A stretch of 64,000 nucleotides of DNA from Antennarius striatus (Eukaryota; Chordata; Actinopteri; Lophiiformes; Antennariidae), in contig NC_090783.1 in the NCBI RefSeq assembly GCF_040054535.1, positions 747,001 through 811,000 of the forward strand, in the 5' to 3' direction. Shown here one piece after another: positions 1 through 13,600 of the stretch. Positions within the stretch are counted from its first letter, which is position 1, and each line of letters opens with the position of its first letter. The notes under the pieces are model-generated. The model saw nothing but the letters and a program-made list of their open reading frames with translations, did not search any database and was not told the DNA's origin. A program made the position numbers and the translations under genes.

Positions 1-3000
1 TAGTCCCTACAGTAATCCATACAGTAGTCCCTACAGTAATCCATACAGTAATCCCTACAGTAGTCCATACAGTAATCCCTACAGTAATCCCTACAGTAGT
101 CCCTACAGTAATTCATACAGTAGTCCCTACAGTAATCCCTACAGTAGTCCCTACAGTAATCCCTACAGTAGTCCCTACAGTAATCCATACAGTAGTCCCT
201 ACAGTAATCCCTACAGTAGTCCCTACAGTAATCCCTACAGTAGTCCCTACAGTAGTCCCTACAGTAATCCATACAGTAGTCCCTACAGTAGTCCCTACAG
301 TAATCCATACAGTAGTCCCTACAGTAATCCCTACAGTAACCCCTACAGTAATCCCTACAGTAATCCCTACAGTAACCCCTACAGTAGTCCCGACAGTAGT
401 CCCTACAGTAGTCCCTACAGTAATCCCTACAGTAATCCCTACAGTAATCCCTACAGTAACCCCTACAGTAGTCCCGACAGTAGTCCCTACAGTAATCCCT
501 ACAGTAATCCCTACAGTAGTCCCTACAGTAATCCCTACAGTAGTCCCTACAGTAACCCCTACAGTAATCCCTACAGTAATCCCTACAGTAGTCCCTACAG
601 TAATCCCTACAGTAGTCCCTACAGTAGTCCCTACAGTAATCCATACAGTAGTCCCTACAGTAGTCCCTACAGTAATCCATACAGTAGTCCCTACAGTAAC
701 CCCTACAGTAATCCCTACAGTAACCCCCTACAGTAATACCTACAGTAGTCCCTACAGTAATCCCTACAGTAGTCCCTACAGTAGTCCCTACAGTAATCCA
801 TACAGTAGTCCCTACAGTAACCCCTACAGTAGTCCCTACAGTAACCCCTACAGTAATCCCTACAGTAATCCCTACAGTAGTCCCTACAGTAGTCCCTACA
901 GTAGTCCCTACAGTAATCCATACAGTAGTCCCTACAGTAACCCCTACAGTAATCCATACAGTAACCCCTACAGTAATCCATACAGTAGTCCCTACAATAA
1001 TCCCTACAGTAATCCCTACAGTAATCCATACAGTAGTCCCTACAGTAGTCCCTACAGTAGTCCCTACAGTAATCCCTACAGTAACCCCTACAGTAATCCC
1101 TACAGTAATCCCTACAGTAACCCCTACAGTAGTCCCTACAGTAATCCCTACAGTAGTCCCTACAGTAATCCCTACAGTAGTCCCTACAGTAATCCCTACA
1201 GTAATCCCTACAATAATCCCTACAGTAATCCCTACAGTAATCCCTACAGTAATCCCTACAGTAGTCCCTACAGTAACCCCTACAGTAATCCCTACAGTAA
1301 TCCCTACAGTAATCCCTACAGTAATCCCTACAGTAGTCCCTACAGTAATCCCTACAGTAGCCCCTACAGTAGTCCCTACAGTAATCCATACAGTAGTCCC
1401 TACAGTAGTCCCTACAGTAATCCATACAGTAGTCCCTACAGTAACCCCTACAGTAATCCCTACAGTAACCCCTACAGTAATCCCTACAGTAGTCCCTACA
1501 GTAATCCCTACAGTAGTCCCTACAGTAGTCCCTACAGTAGTCCCTACAGTAATCCATACAGTAGTCCCTACAGTAACCCCTACAGTAGTCCCTACAGTAA
1601 CCCCTACAGTAATCCCTACAGTAATCCCTACAGTAGTCCCTACAGTAATCCCTACAGTAGTCCCTACAGTAGTCCCTACAGTAGTCCCTACAGTAGTCCC
1701 TACAGTAATCCCTACAGTAATCCCTACAGTAACCCCTACAGTAATCCATACAGTAGTCCCTACAATAATCCCTACAGTAATCCCTACAGTAATCCCTACA
1801 GTAATCCATACAGTAGTCCCTACAGTAATCCCTACAGTAGTCCCTACAGTAGTCCCTACAGTAATCCCTACAGTAACCCCTACAGTAATCCCTACAGTAA
1901 CCCCTACAGTAATCCCTACAGTAATCCCTACAGTAATCCCTACAGTAACCCCTACAGTAGTCCCTACAGTAATCCCTACAGTAGTCCCTACAGTAATCCC
2001 TACAGTAGTCCCTACAGTAATCCCTACAGTAATCCCTACAATAATCCCTACAGTAATCACTACAATAATCCCTACAGTAGCCCCTACAGTAATCCATACA
2101 GTAGTCCCTACAGTAGTCCCTACAGTAATCCATACAGTAGTCCCTACAGTAACCCCTACAGTAATCCCTACAGTAACCCCTACAGTAACCCCTACAGTAA
2201 TCCCTACAGTAGTCCCTACAGTAATCCCTACAGTAGTCCCTACAGTAGTCCCTACAGTAGTCCCTACAGTAATCCATACAGTAGTCCCTACAGTAACCCC
2301 TACAGTAGTCCCTACAGTAACCCCTACAGTAATCCCTACAGTAGTCCCTACAGTAATCCCTACAGTAGTCCCTACAGTAGTCCCTACAGTAATCCCTACA
2401 GTAATCCCTACAGTAATCCCTACAGTAACCCCTACAGTAATCCCTACAGTAACCCCTACAGTAATCCATACAGTAGTCCCTACAATAATCCCTACAGTAA
2501 TCCCTACAGTAATCCCTACAGTAATCCCTACAGTAGTCCCTACAGTAACCCCTACAGTAATCCCTACAGTAGTCCCTACAGTAATCCCTACAGTAATCCC
2601 TACAGTAGTCCCTACAGTAATCCATACAGTAATCCATACAGTAGTCCCTACAGTAACCCCTACAGTAATCCCTACAGTAACCCCTACAGTAATCCCTACA
2701 GTAGTCCCTACAGTAATCCCTACAGTAGTCCCTACAGTAGTCCCTACAGTAGTCCCTACAGTAATCCATACAGTAGTCCCTACAGTAACCCCTACAGTAG
2801 TCCCTACAGTAACCCCTACAGTAACCCCTACAGTAATCCCTACAGTAGTCCCTACAGTAATCCCTACAGTAGTCCCTACAGTAGTCCCTACAGTAGTCCC
2901 TACAGTAGTCCCTACAGTAGTCCCTACAGTAATCCCTACAGTAATCCCTACAGTAACCCCTACAGTAATCCATACAGTAGTCCCTACAATAATCCCTACA

Positions 3001-4443
3001 GTAATCCCTACAGTAATCCCTACAGTAATCCATACAGTAGTCCCTACAGTAATCCCTACAGTAGTCCCTACAGTAATCCCTACAGTAACCCCTACAGTAA
3101 TCCCTACAGTAACCCCTACAGTAATCCCTACAGTAATCCCTACAGTAATCCCTACAGTAACCCCTACAGTAGTCCCTACAGTAGTCCCTACAGTAATCCC
3201 TACAGTAGTCCCTACAGTAATCCCTACAGTAATCCCTACAATAATCCCTACAGTAATCACTACAATAATCCCTACAGTAGCCCCTACAGTAATCCATACA
3301 GTAGTCCCTACAGTAGTCCCTACAGTAATCCATACAGTAGTCCCTACAGTAACCCCTACAGTAATCCCTACAGTAACCCCTACAGTAACCCCTACAGTAA
3401 TCCCTACAGTAGTCCCTACAGTAATCCCTACAGTAGTCCCTACAGTAGTCCCTACGGTAATCCATACAGTAGTCCCTACAGTAACCCCTACAGTAGTCCC
3501 TACAGTAACCCCTACAGTAATCCCTACAGTAGTCCCTACAGTAATCCCTACAGTAGTCCCTACAGTAGTCCCTACAGTAATCCCTACAGTAATCCCTACA
3601 GTAATCCCTACAGTAACCCCTACAGTAATCCCTACAGTAACCCCTACAGTAATCCATACAGTAGTCCCTACAATAATCCCTACAGTAATCCCTACAGTAA
3701 TCCCTACAGTAATCCCTACAGTAGTCCCTACAGTAACCCCTACAGTAATCCCTACAGTAGTCCCTACAGTAATCCCTACAGTAGTCCCTACAGTAGTCCC
3801 TACAGTAATCCCTACAGTAGTCCCTACAGTAATCCCTACAGTAACCCCTACAGTAATCCCTACAGTAATCCCTACAGTAGTCCCTACAGTAATCCCTACA
3901 GTAATCCCTACAGTAATCCCTACAGTAGTCCCTACAGTAATCCCTACAGTAGTCCCTACAGTAATCCCTACAGTAATCCCTACAGTAATCCCTACAGTAG
4001 TCCCTACAGTAATCCCTACAGTAATCCCTACAGTAATCCCTACAGTAATCCCTACAGTAATCCCTACAGTAGTCCCTACAGTAATCCCTACAGTAATCCC
4101 TACAGTAGTCCCTACAGTAATCCCTACAGTAGTCCCTACAGTAATCCCTACAGTAATCCCTACAGTAATCCCTACAGTAGTCCCTACAGTAATCCCTACA
4201 GTAGTCCCTACAGTAACCCCTACAGTAATCCCTACAGTAATCCCTACAGTAATCCCTACAGTAATCCCTACAGTAGTCCCTACAGTAGTCCCTACAGTAA
4301 TCCCTACAGTAATCCCTACAGTAGTCCCTACAGTAACCCCTACAGTAATCCCTACAGTAATCCCTACAGTAGTCCCTACAGTAGTCCCTACAGTAACCCC
4401 GACAGTAATCCCTACAGTAATCCCTACAGTAATCCCTACAGTC
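1..4443. repeat. 12-bp minisatellite array (GTAATCCCTACA / GTAGTCCCTACA)
   Basis: About 370 head-to-tail copies of a 12-bp unit, with variants at a few fixed positions (aat/agt/aac, ccc/cca, cagt/caat). The array starts before the window. Because 12 is a multiple of 3 and the unit lacks stops in one minus frame, it leaves a long open frame of repeated D-Y-C-R; this is an artefact of period, not a gene. Variant order shows a large internal duplication: about 2041-2240 is repeated at about 3241-3440. The array ends at the same flank (cagtaccgctgtggg) as a short array at 33.9 kb. It lies in the intron following the zinc-finger first exon at 4492-4669. Confidence 0.97.
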
Positions 4444-4491
4444 AGTACCGCTGTGGGTTCCATCCCGCACACAGAACCAGACTGAACCCAC

Positions 4492-4669
4492 CTGCTGTCT
4501 GGAGGTGGACCTGAGGACCGAAGACACCGTCCAGGAGCTTCTGTCGTCCACAAAGCTGCTCCTGGTTCTCGTGGTTTGCTAACGTTCTTTCAAACTGCTC
4601 CATGATGTCTTCAGCAGCAGCAGTTAGTCGCTGCAGGACAAAAGCTCTCAGCGTTTGGACGTCACACAT
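4492..4669 (-). CDS. Orphan first coding exon of a teleost C2H2 zinc-finger gene
   Basis: The minus strand has ATG (MCDVQTLRAFV...) followed by a helical leader (LTAAAEDIMEQFERTL, then GRQKLLDGVF) typical of the first exon of teleost multi-finger C2H2 genes. It ends at CAG|GTGGGT in phase 1. The phase and leader match the second copy at 35680-35857, which joins to exons beginning GACGTCCAGC. The upstream reading frame stays open through a TTG, but the first ATG is at 4669. The partner finger exon must lie left of the window, beyond the 4.4-kb minisatellite. It could be an unused duplicate; the sequence alone does not show that it is transcribed. Confidence 0.7.
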
Positions 4670-4768
4670 TTTGACTCGTTCACAGCACAACTTTTCCTCC
4701 AGACACGATCCTTTACAATCTGTTCGCTGATGTGCTCCGAGTCCACAAGATGGTTTCCGGCTAGCAGG

Positions 4769-4966
4769 CTAAGCTAGCTGCGTTAGCTCGTCGGGGCGGA
4801 AGCAGAAAGTTTCCTTGTTGAGCGTCTTCCGGTCCAGAGAACAGAACAGAGTCTCTTCTGACAGCTGTTCACACAGAAAGACGCCAGAAAGCCTCTTTGG
4901 GATTTCTCCAAGCTTCACCGGCTGGCGAGGCCTGACAACTTCTACCGCTGCTGGGGCTGTTAGCAA
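4769..4966 (-). other. Possible upstream ORF in the zinc-finger 5' leader
   Basis: A 65-codon ATG-started frame lies about 100 bases 5' of the zinc-finger start and is preserved in both duplicated copies (also 35957-36154). It has no recognisable domain. Preservation in two nearly identical recent copies is not evidence of selection. If the transcript starts upstream of it, it could reduce translation of the zinc-finger protein. Confidence 0.2.
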
Positions 4967-5258
4967 TAGCCGAGCGCTGCTTCTTCTTCTCCGTTTTCCT
5001 GCTCGCTCTGCTTCCGGTTTGGCGCCACCGTCTGGACAGACACTGAATCACAACGACTTTATGTAACTTGATCATTTAAAACTCCTTTCTACATAATTTC
5101 TTCAGCCTATTCGCCATAAAAATCATCTCATGATCTAACTTAATAATAAACTTTTTAAACCTTCATTAACATTTTTTGAATGGAGTAAAGATCTATTAAT
5201 CGGGAAATCCTTTTTGCACTCCATATATTTCCCACATAAACAGGCCAAAGGGCGCGCT

Positions 5259-5261
<3 letters not shown>

Positions 5262-5330
<69 letters not shown>
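5262..5330. repeat. (CA)n microsatellite
   Basis: About 35 CA dinucleotides in an almost pure run. The preceding 200 bases (5060-5260) are AT-rich and I see no gene in them. Confidence 0.95.
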
Positions 5331-5331
<1 letters not shown>

Positions 5332-5349
5332 TCACACACACATACATAG

Positions 5350-5480
5350 CGTCAGTAAACATCCTATAGGAGCAATTTGTGGTGCCCTTGAGCACCTCGG
5401 CGGTGCTCAATATTCAGGTGGTCAATTGCACCTCTCCAGCCACCAGTTCACATTCCATACTTTGGTCAACTTTTGGGAGA
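5350..5480. repeat. SINE-like fragment
   Basis: The stretch 'ggtgcccttgagcacctcgg' with the following text resembles a repeat in the C3 intron at about 58025-58215 (tgccttgcacaagggcacctcgg) in the other orientation. It is too decayed to delimit well. Confidence 0.35.
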
Positions 5481-5489
5481 TCAAAACTC

Positions 5490-6310
<821 letters not shown>

Positions 6311-6846
6311 CCGGGTAATAGTCCCCCTTTTCTGGAGTATGGGTTTTGTGGCCCTTTGTTAAGGGCTGTCCAATCCCTGTATGACCAAAGCCGGAGTTGG
6401 GTACACATTACCGTCACTAAGTCAGACCTGAGCTGCAACTCCTCCATATTGAGCAAAGCCAGCTGAGGTAGCTCAGGCGTCTGTTTCAGATGCCTCCTGG
6501 ACTTAGAAGCCCGTGGCGTGTGTAGTCAACGGGTTAAAAATAAATTGTTGCCTGTCTCTTTCATGCTTCCATGTTCAACACTTTTTTGTACAGAGACAGC
6601 AAACCAGTATAGTGTAAAACACTCTGAGTTCATGCGAAGAGAAGTGAGGACATGGACAGGAAGTGACACATGAGGGAGGGACGGAGGGAGACGACAGAGG
6701 AAGAAGAATTTTTAGGTATGGGGGTTGATGTGGATGATGACTTAGAACAGGGGTGTCCATACTTTTTAAAAGCTGGGCCAGATTTGATCAGGTGAACGTG
6801 TCGACAGTCCTTGATGACAATATGTAAAACAATTAAAGACACACAG

Positions 6847-6865
6847 ACATACTGCGTTATTTAAT
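6847..6865. repeat. Target-site duplication, left copy, of the RTE element
   Basis: ACATACTGCGTTATTTAAT is repeated exactly at 9996-10014, directly abutting both ends of the RTE-like LINE. This defines the insertion precisely. Confidence 0.9.
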
Positions 6866-9800
6866 CTTCTTTCTTCTTTTCCTTTCGGCTTTTCCCTTCA
6901 GGGGTCGCCACAGCGAATCAATTTCCTCCATCTAGCCCTGTCCTTTGAATCCTCTTCTCTCACACCAACTACCTTCATGTCTTCCCTCATTACATCCATA
7001 AACCTCCTCTTTGGTCTTCCTCTAAGCCTCCTGCCTGGCAGTTCAAAACTCAGCATCCTTCTACCAATATATTCACTATCTCTCCTCTGGACATGTCCAA
7101 ACCATCTCAGTCTGGCCTCTCTGACTTCATCTCCAGAACCTCTAACATGTGCTGTCCCTCTGATGTACTCATTCCTGATCCTACCCTTCCTGGTCACTCC
7201 CAGAGAGAACCTCAGCATCTTCATCTCTGCTACCTCTAGCTCTGTCTCCTGTCTTTTCTTCAGTGACACTGTCTCTAGACCAAACAACATCGCTGGTCTC
7301 ACCACAGTTTTGTACACCTTTCCCTTCATTTTAGCTGAAACTCTTCTATCACACATCACACCTGACACTTTCCTCCACCCGTTCCATCCTGCCTGGACAC
7401 GCTTCTTCACCTCTTTTCCACACTCTCCATTGCTCTGGACTGTTGAGCCTAAGTACTTCAAATCCTCCACCTTCTTGATCTCTTCTCCCTCTAACCTCAC
7501 TCTTCCACTTGGGTCCCTCTCATTCACACACATGTACTCTGTCTTACTGCGGCTAACCTTCATTCCTCTCCTTTCCAGGACAAACCTCCACCTCTCTAGC
7601 TTCTCCTCCACCTGTTCCCTGCTCTCACTACAGATCACAATGTCATCTGCAAACATCATAGTCCATGGAGATTCCTGTCTAACCTCGTCTGTCAGCCTGT
7701 CCATCACCATGGCAAACAAGAAGGGGCTCAGAGCTGATCCCTGATGCAGTCCCACCTCCACCTTGAACTCCTCTGTCACACCTACACACACCTCACCACT
7801 GTCTTACAGTCTTCATACATGTCCTGCACCGTTCTAACATACTTCTCTGCCACTCCAGACTTCCTCATACAATACCACAGTTCCTCTCTGGGCACCCTGT
7901 CATCAGCTTTCTCCAGATCTACAAAAACACAATGCAGCTCCCTCTGGCCTTCTCTGTACTTCTCTATCAACATCCTCAAAGCAAATACTGCATCTGTAGT
8001 ACTCTTTTTTGGCATGAAACCATACTGCTGCTCACAAATGTTCACTTCTGCCCTTAGTCTAGCTTCCACTACTCTCTCCCATAGCTTCATTGTATGGCTC
8101 ATCAGCTTTATTCCTCTGTAGTTGCCACAACTCTGCACATCTCCCTTGTTCTTAAAAATGGGCACCAGCACACTTCTCCTCCATTCCTCAGGCATCTTCT
8201 CACTATCTAAGATCCTGTTGAACAACCCAGTCAGAAACTCTACTGCCACCTCTCCTAGACACTTCCATACCTCTACAGGTATATCATCAGGACCGACTGC
8301 CTTTCCACTCTTCATCCTCTTCAATGCCCTCCTCACTTCATCCTGACTAATCTTTGCTACATCCTGGTCCACAACAGTCACCTATTCTAGTCTTTGTTCT
8401 CTCTCATTTTCCACGTTCATCAACTCTTCAAAGTACTCTTTCCATCTTCCCATCACACTACTGGCACCTGTCAATAGACTTCCATCCCTATCCTTAATCA
8501 CCCTAACCTGCTGCACGTCCTTCCCATCTCTATCTCTCTGTCTTGCCAACCGGTATAGATCAGTCTCTCCCTCCTTACTGTCCAACCTAGCATACAAGTC
8601 ATCATAAGCTTCTTGTTTGGCCTTTGCTACCTCTACCTTCACCTTACGCTGCATCTCCCTGTACTCCTGTCTACTCTCCTCAGTCCTCTCAGTGTCCCAC
8701 TTCCTCTTGGCTAACCTCTTTCTCTGTATACACTCCTGTACCTCCTCATTCCACCACCAAGTCTCCTTATCTACTTTCCTTCCAGATGACACACCAAGTA
8801 CTCTCCTACCTGTCTCCCTGATCACATTAGCTGTAGTTGTCCAGTCATCTGGAAGCACCTCCTGACCACCCAGAGCCTGTCTTAACTCCTTCCTAAAAGT
8901 CCTGCAACACTCTTCCTTTTTCAGCTTCCACCATTTCGTCTTCTGCTCTGCCTTTGTCCTCTTCATCTTCCTCACCACCAGAGTCATCCTACACACCACC
9001 ATCCTATGCTGTTTGGCTACACTCTCACCTACCACTACTTTGCAGTCACTGATCTCTTTCAGGTTACACCGTCTACACAAGATGTAGTCTACCTGTGTGC
9101 TCCTACCGCCACTCTTATAGGTCACTCTATGTTCCTGCCTCTTCTGGAAGAAAGTATTCACTACAGCCATTTCCATCCTTTTTGCAAAGTCAACTACCAT
9201 CTGTCCTTCTGCGTTCCTCTCCTGGATACCAAACCTGCCCATCACCTCCTCATCACCTCTGTTTCCTGCACCAACATGTCCATTGAAGTCTGATCCAATG
9301 ACAACTCTCTCACTTCTAGGCATGCTCTGCATCACTTCATCAAAGTCCAGCCAGAATTTCTCCTTCTCCTCCAGCTCACATCCTACCTGTGGAGCATACC
9401 CGCTAACAACATTGAACATCACACCTTCTATTTCTAGCTTCAGACTCATCACTCTATCTGACACTCTTTTTACCTCCAGGACATTCCTAACAAACTCCTC
9501 CTTCAAGATAACTCCTACTCCATTTCTCTTCCCATCTACACCATGATAGAACAACTTGAACCCTGCTCCTAAACTTCTAGCCTTGCTACCTTTCCACCTG
9601 GTCTCCTGGACACACAGTATTTCTACCTTCCTCCTCTGCATCATGTCAACCAACTCTCTACCTTTTCCTGTCATAGTTCCAACATTCAACGTCCCTACTC
9701 TCAGTCCTATACTCTTGGTGTTCCTCTTCTCTTTCTTCGTGCGAACGCACTTTCCTCCTCTCCTTCTTCGACCAACAGTAATCCAATTTCCACCGGCGCC

Positions 9801-9995
9801 CTGTAGGTCAACAGCGCCGATGGCGGTCGTTGTTAACCCGGGCCTCGACCGATCCGGTATGGAAGTCATAGGTTTGATTCGCATCTTTGATTTGGCAAAA
9901 GTTTTACGCCGGATGCCCTTCCTGACGCAACCCTCTGTATTTATCCGGGCTTGGGACCGGCACAATAAGACACTGGCTTGTGTCCTCTTGCGGCT
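6866..9995 (-). mobile_element. Near full-length RTE-like non-LTR retrotransposon
   Basis: A 3.13-kb element on the minus strand with its 3' end at the left (ggcttttcccttcaggggtc). It encodes an APE-type endonuclease followed by reverse transcriptase and is bounded by a perfect 19-bp target-site duplication. The length and the perfect duplication argue for a complete, fairly young insertion. Related pieces occur at 23224-23790 (5'-truncated) and 59538-60235 (internal piece). Confidence 0.92.
6898..9965 (-). pseudogene. RTE-like endonuclease/reverse transcriptase ORF, inactivated
   Basis: From the right: 9965-8382 encodes the endonuclease (LRVGTLNVGTMTGKG, CVQETRWKG, VVSGYAPQ, and SDFNGHVGAG near 9280). 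8381-7782 holds the RT fingers and palm start ([37 protein letters not shown]). 7791-6898 holds the catalytic box (MMFADDIVICSE) and thumb. There are two lesions. A Glu codon near 8382-8384 has become TAG; the homologous copy at 59.5-60.2 kb still has Glu there. A frameshift near 7785 splits the palm just before VGLHQGSALSP. The element cannot make its own protein as written. Confidence 0.88.
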
Positions 9996-10014
9996 ACATA
10001 CTGCGTTATTTAAT
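9996..10014. repeat. Target-site duplication, right copy
   Basis: Exact copy of 6847-6865. It marks the 5' end of the RTE element. Confidence 0.9.
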
Positions 10015-10635
10015 GTTTATATCTTTATGCAACAATTAAGTTACCAAATGTGGGCATTCAGGTGAACACATCAGGGTACATGTAATACTCTAAAACACAA
10101 CTCTCTGTGTGAACAGACATGTTGCTCTGATAACACGAGCACAGACAAACCACTGACACTGATGTGAAGAGTGGACCTGACTCTTGATCTCAGTCCTGAC
10201 GGAGGTCTGGTTGGACAGCAGTGGTAGGTCAATTAGATGGGAGTTACTGGACTTACTCTTGATTTCAAATCATTCCTGTTCAAGTTCAGAACAGACAGTC
10301 TGTTGACCCAAACGAGATGAATATTTTCTAAAAGTTTCATTTTCTGTGAGATTTTTTAAAAATTAATTGATGGAAAGCCGTTTCATGGGTTGACTTGTGT
10401 TCCCAGCACTAACTTCATCTAACCACCGTTCACGTCTGTTGGAGCTGCCTCCAACGGAAGTGGTCACCTCCAGAGCTGTTCCTCTGGGGGTGACCAGGAG
10501 CCTCCAGCTGGACCTTCTGCCTTGGCTGTTTGTCTGTAGCAAAAGGCAGATGGTGGCACTGGTTCATGTTCTCTGGTCAACATCAAGTACAACTGATTTA
10601 AATTCACCTCAGATGAACAAAACAACAAAAGATCA
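10015..10635. other. Intergenic, 3' flank of the toxin-like gene
   Basis: I see no gene, no clear canonical polyadenylation signal for the minus strand, and no repeat I recognise. Open frames here on either strand are short and lack known motifs. Confidence 0.5.
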
Positions 10636-13600
10636 CTATAACAACAGTCCTTCTTTACACCGACTGAGCAGCCAGCCCACCGAGCCCTCCACCCCTTTGG
10701 AAACAACTGTCAGGTGTCCACATTCGCTGTCGTCACTGGTCCAGCCCACCAGTTCTATGTTCAGGGCGGTTTGGTCCTGTCCAAGGACCATCAGGAGGAG
10801 GCCGTCAGCCAAAAATTGGAACTTATATCGAAGAGTTGGTTTGGAGTTCAGGAGCAGGATGTCGTTGGCGTTGTCCTTGGCACAGTTGTTAATGGTGACG
10901 GATCCCTTCTTGAAGGCCAACATGTAGATGTCATGTCCATCACCTCCGACCAGGTAATCACCGCCAGTCGAAACTAAAGCGTCGTCCCCGTCCGAGCCCT
11001 TGAGGAGACTACTCTCATATCCAGACACCAACATGTCGGAGTAGATGGTGCCAACAACTATTTCCACGTCCTTCAACACGTCACCCTCAGCGTCAGCATG
11101 TCGGCCTTGTCCAGTTAGCAGGTTTACATAAACCCCTTTACCCGTGTCAGGATCCCCTCGGTACAGGACCGCGTCTCTACCAGGACCTCCATCCACCAGA
11201 TCCGCTCCTGGTCCAGGGATGAATATGTCCTGACCTGAGTTCCCCATCATGACATCATTTCCATCCTCGCCATAAAGAGTGTCATCTCCCATGTTCCCAA
11301 GGAGGATGTCGTTTCCATCCCCTCCAATCAGTGTGTCCTTTCCTTCTCCACCTTCCAACATGTCGTCCTTCCTCCCTCCAAACAGTACACTGTCTTCATC
11401 GTTAGCCTGTATTTTATTGGACTTTTCAGGGCAGCCTTGCACTGTGTGGACTTTGGACAGACGTTGGTGAGCATTTAGGTCCAGCAGGCAGTCCACCTCA
11501 GGTTGCTTCAGAGTCACTTTGAAAGCTTGGAAGTCAAACAAAGGCTCAGTTGAGTTCCGAGGTTGTAATCTGAACGTCACACCGTCAGAGCTCAGGAATT
11601 CGAGATGCTGATGCTGCTCACCTAACACATACTTTTTCAGAACAACCAGTTGTCGCCCTTCTTTCCTTGTGATCTCCAGGACCAGGTCTTGTGTGAATGT
11701 TGTAACAGTGATTTGATCCCAATCCAAGAAATCCACGTCAACCAACACCGTATCGACTTTGTTATCTTCTGCAAAGTTGTCAATCAGAAAGTCTCCAAAT
11801 CCGTGTTTGATGACGTAAGTGTCGGTTCCGTTACCTCCAGACATCAGGGCGCCCCCGGTGTGAGGGTCCAGCAGATTGTCGTTACTGTTCCCCATCATGA
11901 CGTCCAAACCCGAGGAGCCGTACATATCTTTCACTGAGTCAGTCTCTGCCATCAGCATCAGTCGACCTTTGAACCTGCATGAAGGTTCTCCTGACGTGAT
12001 TTCATATCTGAAACAAGCATAATCCACTAGATACTGGACTTTGTCAGGAAGTGAATGAAGTAGTTGAGGTTCCTGGTTTCTGTAGTCCACAATTAAAGGT
12101 AACATTACAGACAACCCACATTGGTTGATGTCAGTAATCAATCCGGCCGTTACTCCATCGCTGGTCCTGACCTGCAGGTGCTGAGAATTCTTCGACAGGA
12201 ACCACTTATGTAGATACACCTGTGTCATGCCTTTAACCAAAATGAGGATGTCTTGACCATTACAGGTACCAGTTATATCCTCATACTGAACATTGAGGAA
12301 GAGAAAGTCTGTTTCTAGATCAGGTGACAGGTTGTCGATGGTTTTGGCTCCTTGGCCTGATGAGATGACGTACCAGTCCTCTCCTCCTCTACCCTGCATG
12401 AAATCTCTTCCTCTTCCTGGGAAAATCACGTTATGTTCCTTGTTTCCTCTGATGACATCACTGAAGTTTGAGCCACGGACCTCCGTCACACTGCTCAAAG
12501 CCTCATCCTCCTCCAGGTCCAATCCCAGAGCAGATGGGGAGCTGCTGTAGTCGATCCGGAGGCTTTTGATGCACTTGGAGAACGGGTCACTCTGCTGGCA
12601 ATCAGACTTCTCCTCTGAGATTGCAAAAGTAATCAGATCCTTAGTGACAACAAGCAAGTGTCGGTCTGCTGGTGACCTGAACCAGCTCACTAGGGTCACG
12701 TGGATGGGTGTGTTGTCATGGAGAGCATTCAGGATGAGGTCCTCACCTTGGACTCGGACACTGAAGGAGTGGAGGTCTGCTTCAATCATGGCCAGGTCTG
12801 TTGTGTTGTCTCTTGAGTAGTTCTCAATCCACACTGAAGACTGTTGTCTACCTTTCACGACATAAATGTCTCCTCCATCGCCACCAAACAAACGGTCTCG
12901 ACCTCCTCCTCCATCCATCAGATTCTTCTCTCCATTCCCTAAGAGTTTGTCATCAAACGGAGACCCAGAGATGCTAATGACGGTCTTCAACAGGGGCTGA
13001 GATGCGTCCACAGTCACACCTTGTGTCCTGAACCCTAAGTTAATGCCTTTGGCCACCAGCTGGACAGACGTCACCACGGTGGGGGAAACCTCAAATGAGA
13101 CCCCGTCTCCTGACAACATGGACATGTGACGGTACGATTCCCCTACAAACCAGTCCTGTATGATCACAGTATGACTGCCTTCATACATCAAAACAAGATC
13201 TTCCACAGACTTGGACACAGAAATCTGACTGTACTTCACACTGAAATGAAGCAGATCTGGGGCTTTGGACTCGTCGTAGTTGTTGATAACAGTTTTCCCT
13301 CCGTTTGCAGGAATGATGTATGTGTCTTTTCCACCAGATCCTTGCACAGAACTTTTCTGTGGACCAAGGAAGAAGATGTCGTCGCCTGGTTCACCATAAA
13401 GAATGTAATAATAACTCAACATGACTTCAATCACATGTTTGTCCTCTGCTTTCTGGATGGCAAAGAAGCGGTTTGAATGACTATTTCCTTTATATGTCCC
13501 ATATCTGGACCCTGATATAGCTTTATACCCTGAAACCACCGTCACAGAGCCAACCGGTATGAACATCAGTACTTTTTTCGTCAGTGTCGTGTACTCCAAG

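Larger units (their letters stand above)
4476..5053. repeat. Recent segmental duplication, copy A (zinc-finger promoter, 5' UTR and exon 1)
   Basis: This 578-bp block matches 35663-36241 at a constant offset of 31,188 bp; reading both copies I see one difference near the far end (ccggttt versus ccgcttt). It carries the first exon, its 5' leader and the presumed promoter. A third, partial match to its outer end lies at about 25092-25151. Confidence 0.93.

Noticed and set aside
1..4443. CRISPR array
   Set aside because: Units are contiguous 12-mers without spacers and the genome is eukaryotic.
715..4551. 1,278-codon open frame of repeated DYCR on the minus strand
   Set aside because: It is produced by a stop-free 12-bp tandem repeat; no promoter, start context or conservation supports a protein.
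6977..9546. Plus-strand Ser/Leu-rich open frames opposite the RTE element
   Set aside because: They are mirror frames of the endonuclease/RT coding strand and contain no domains.
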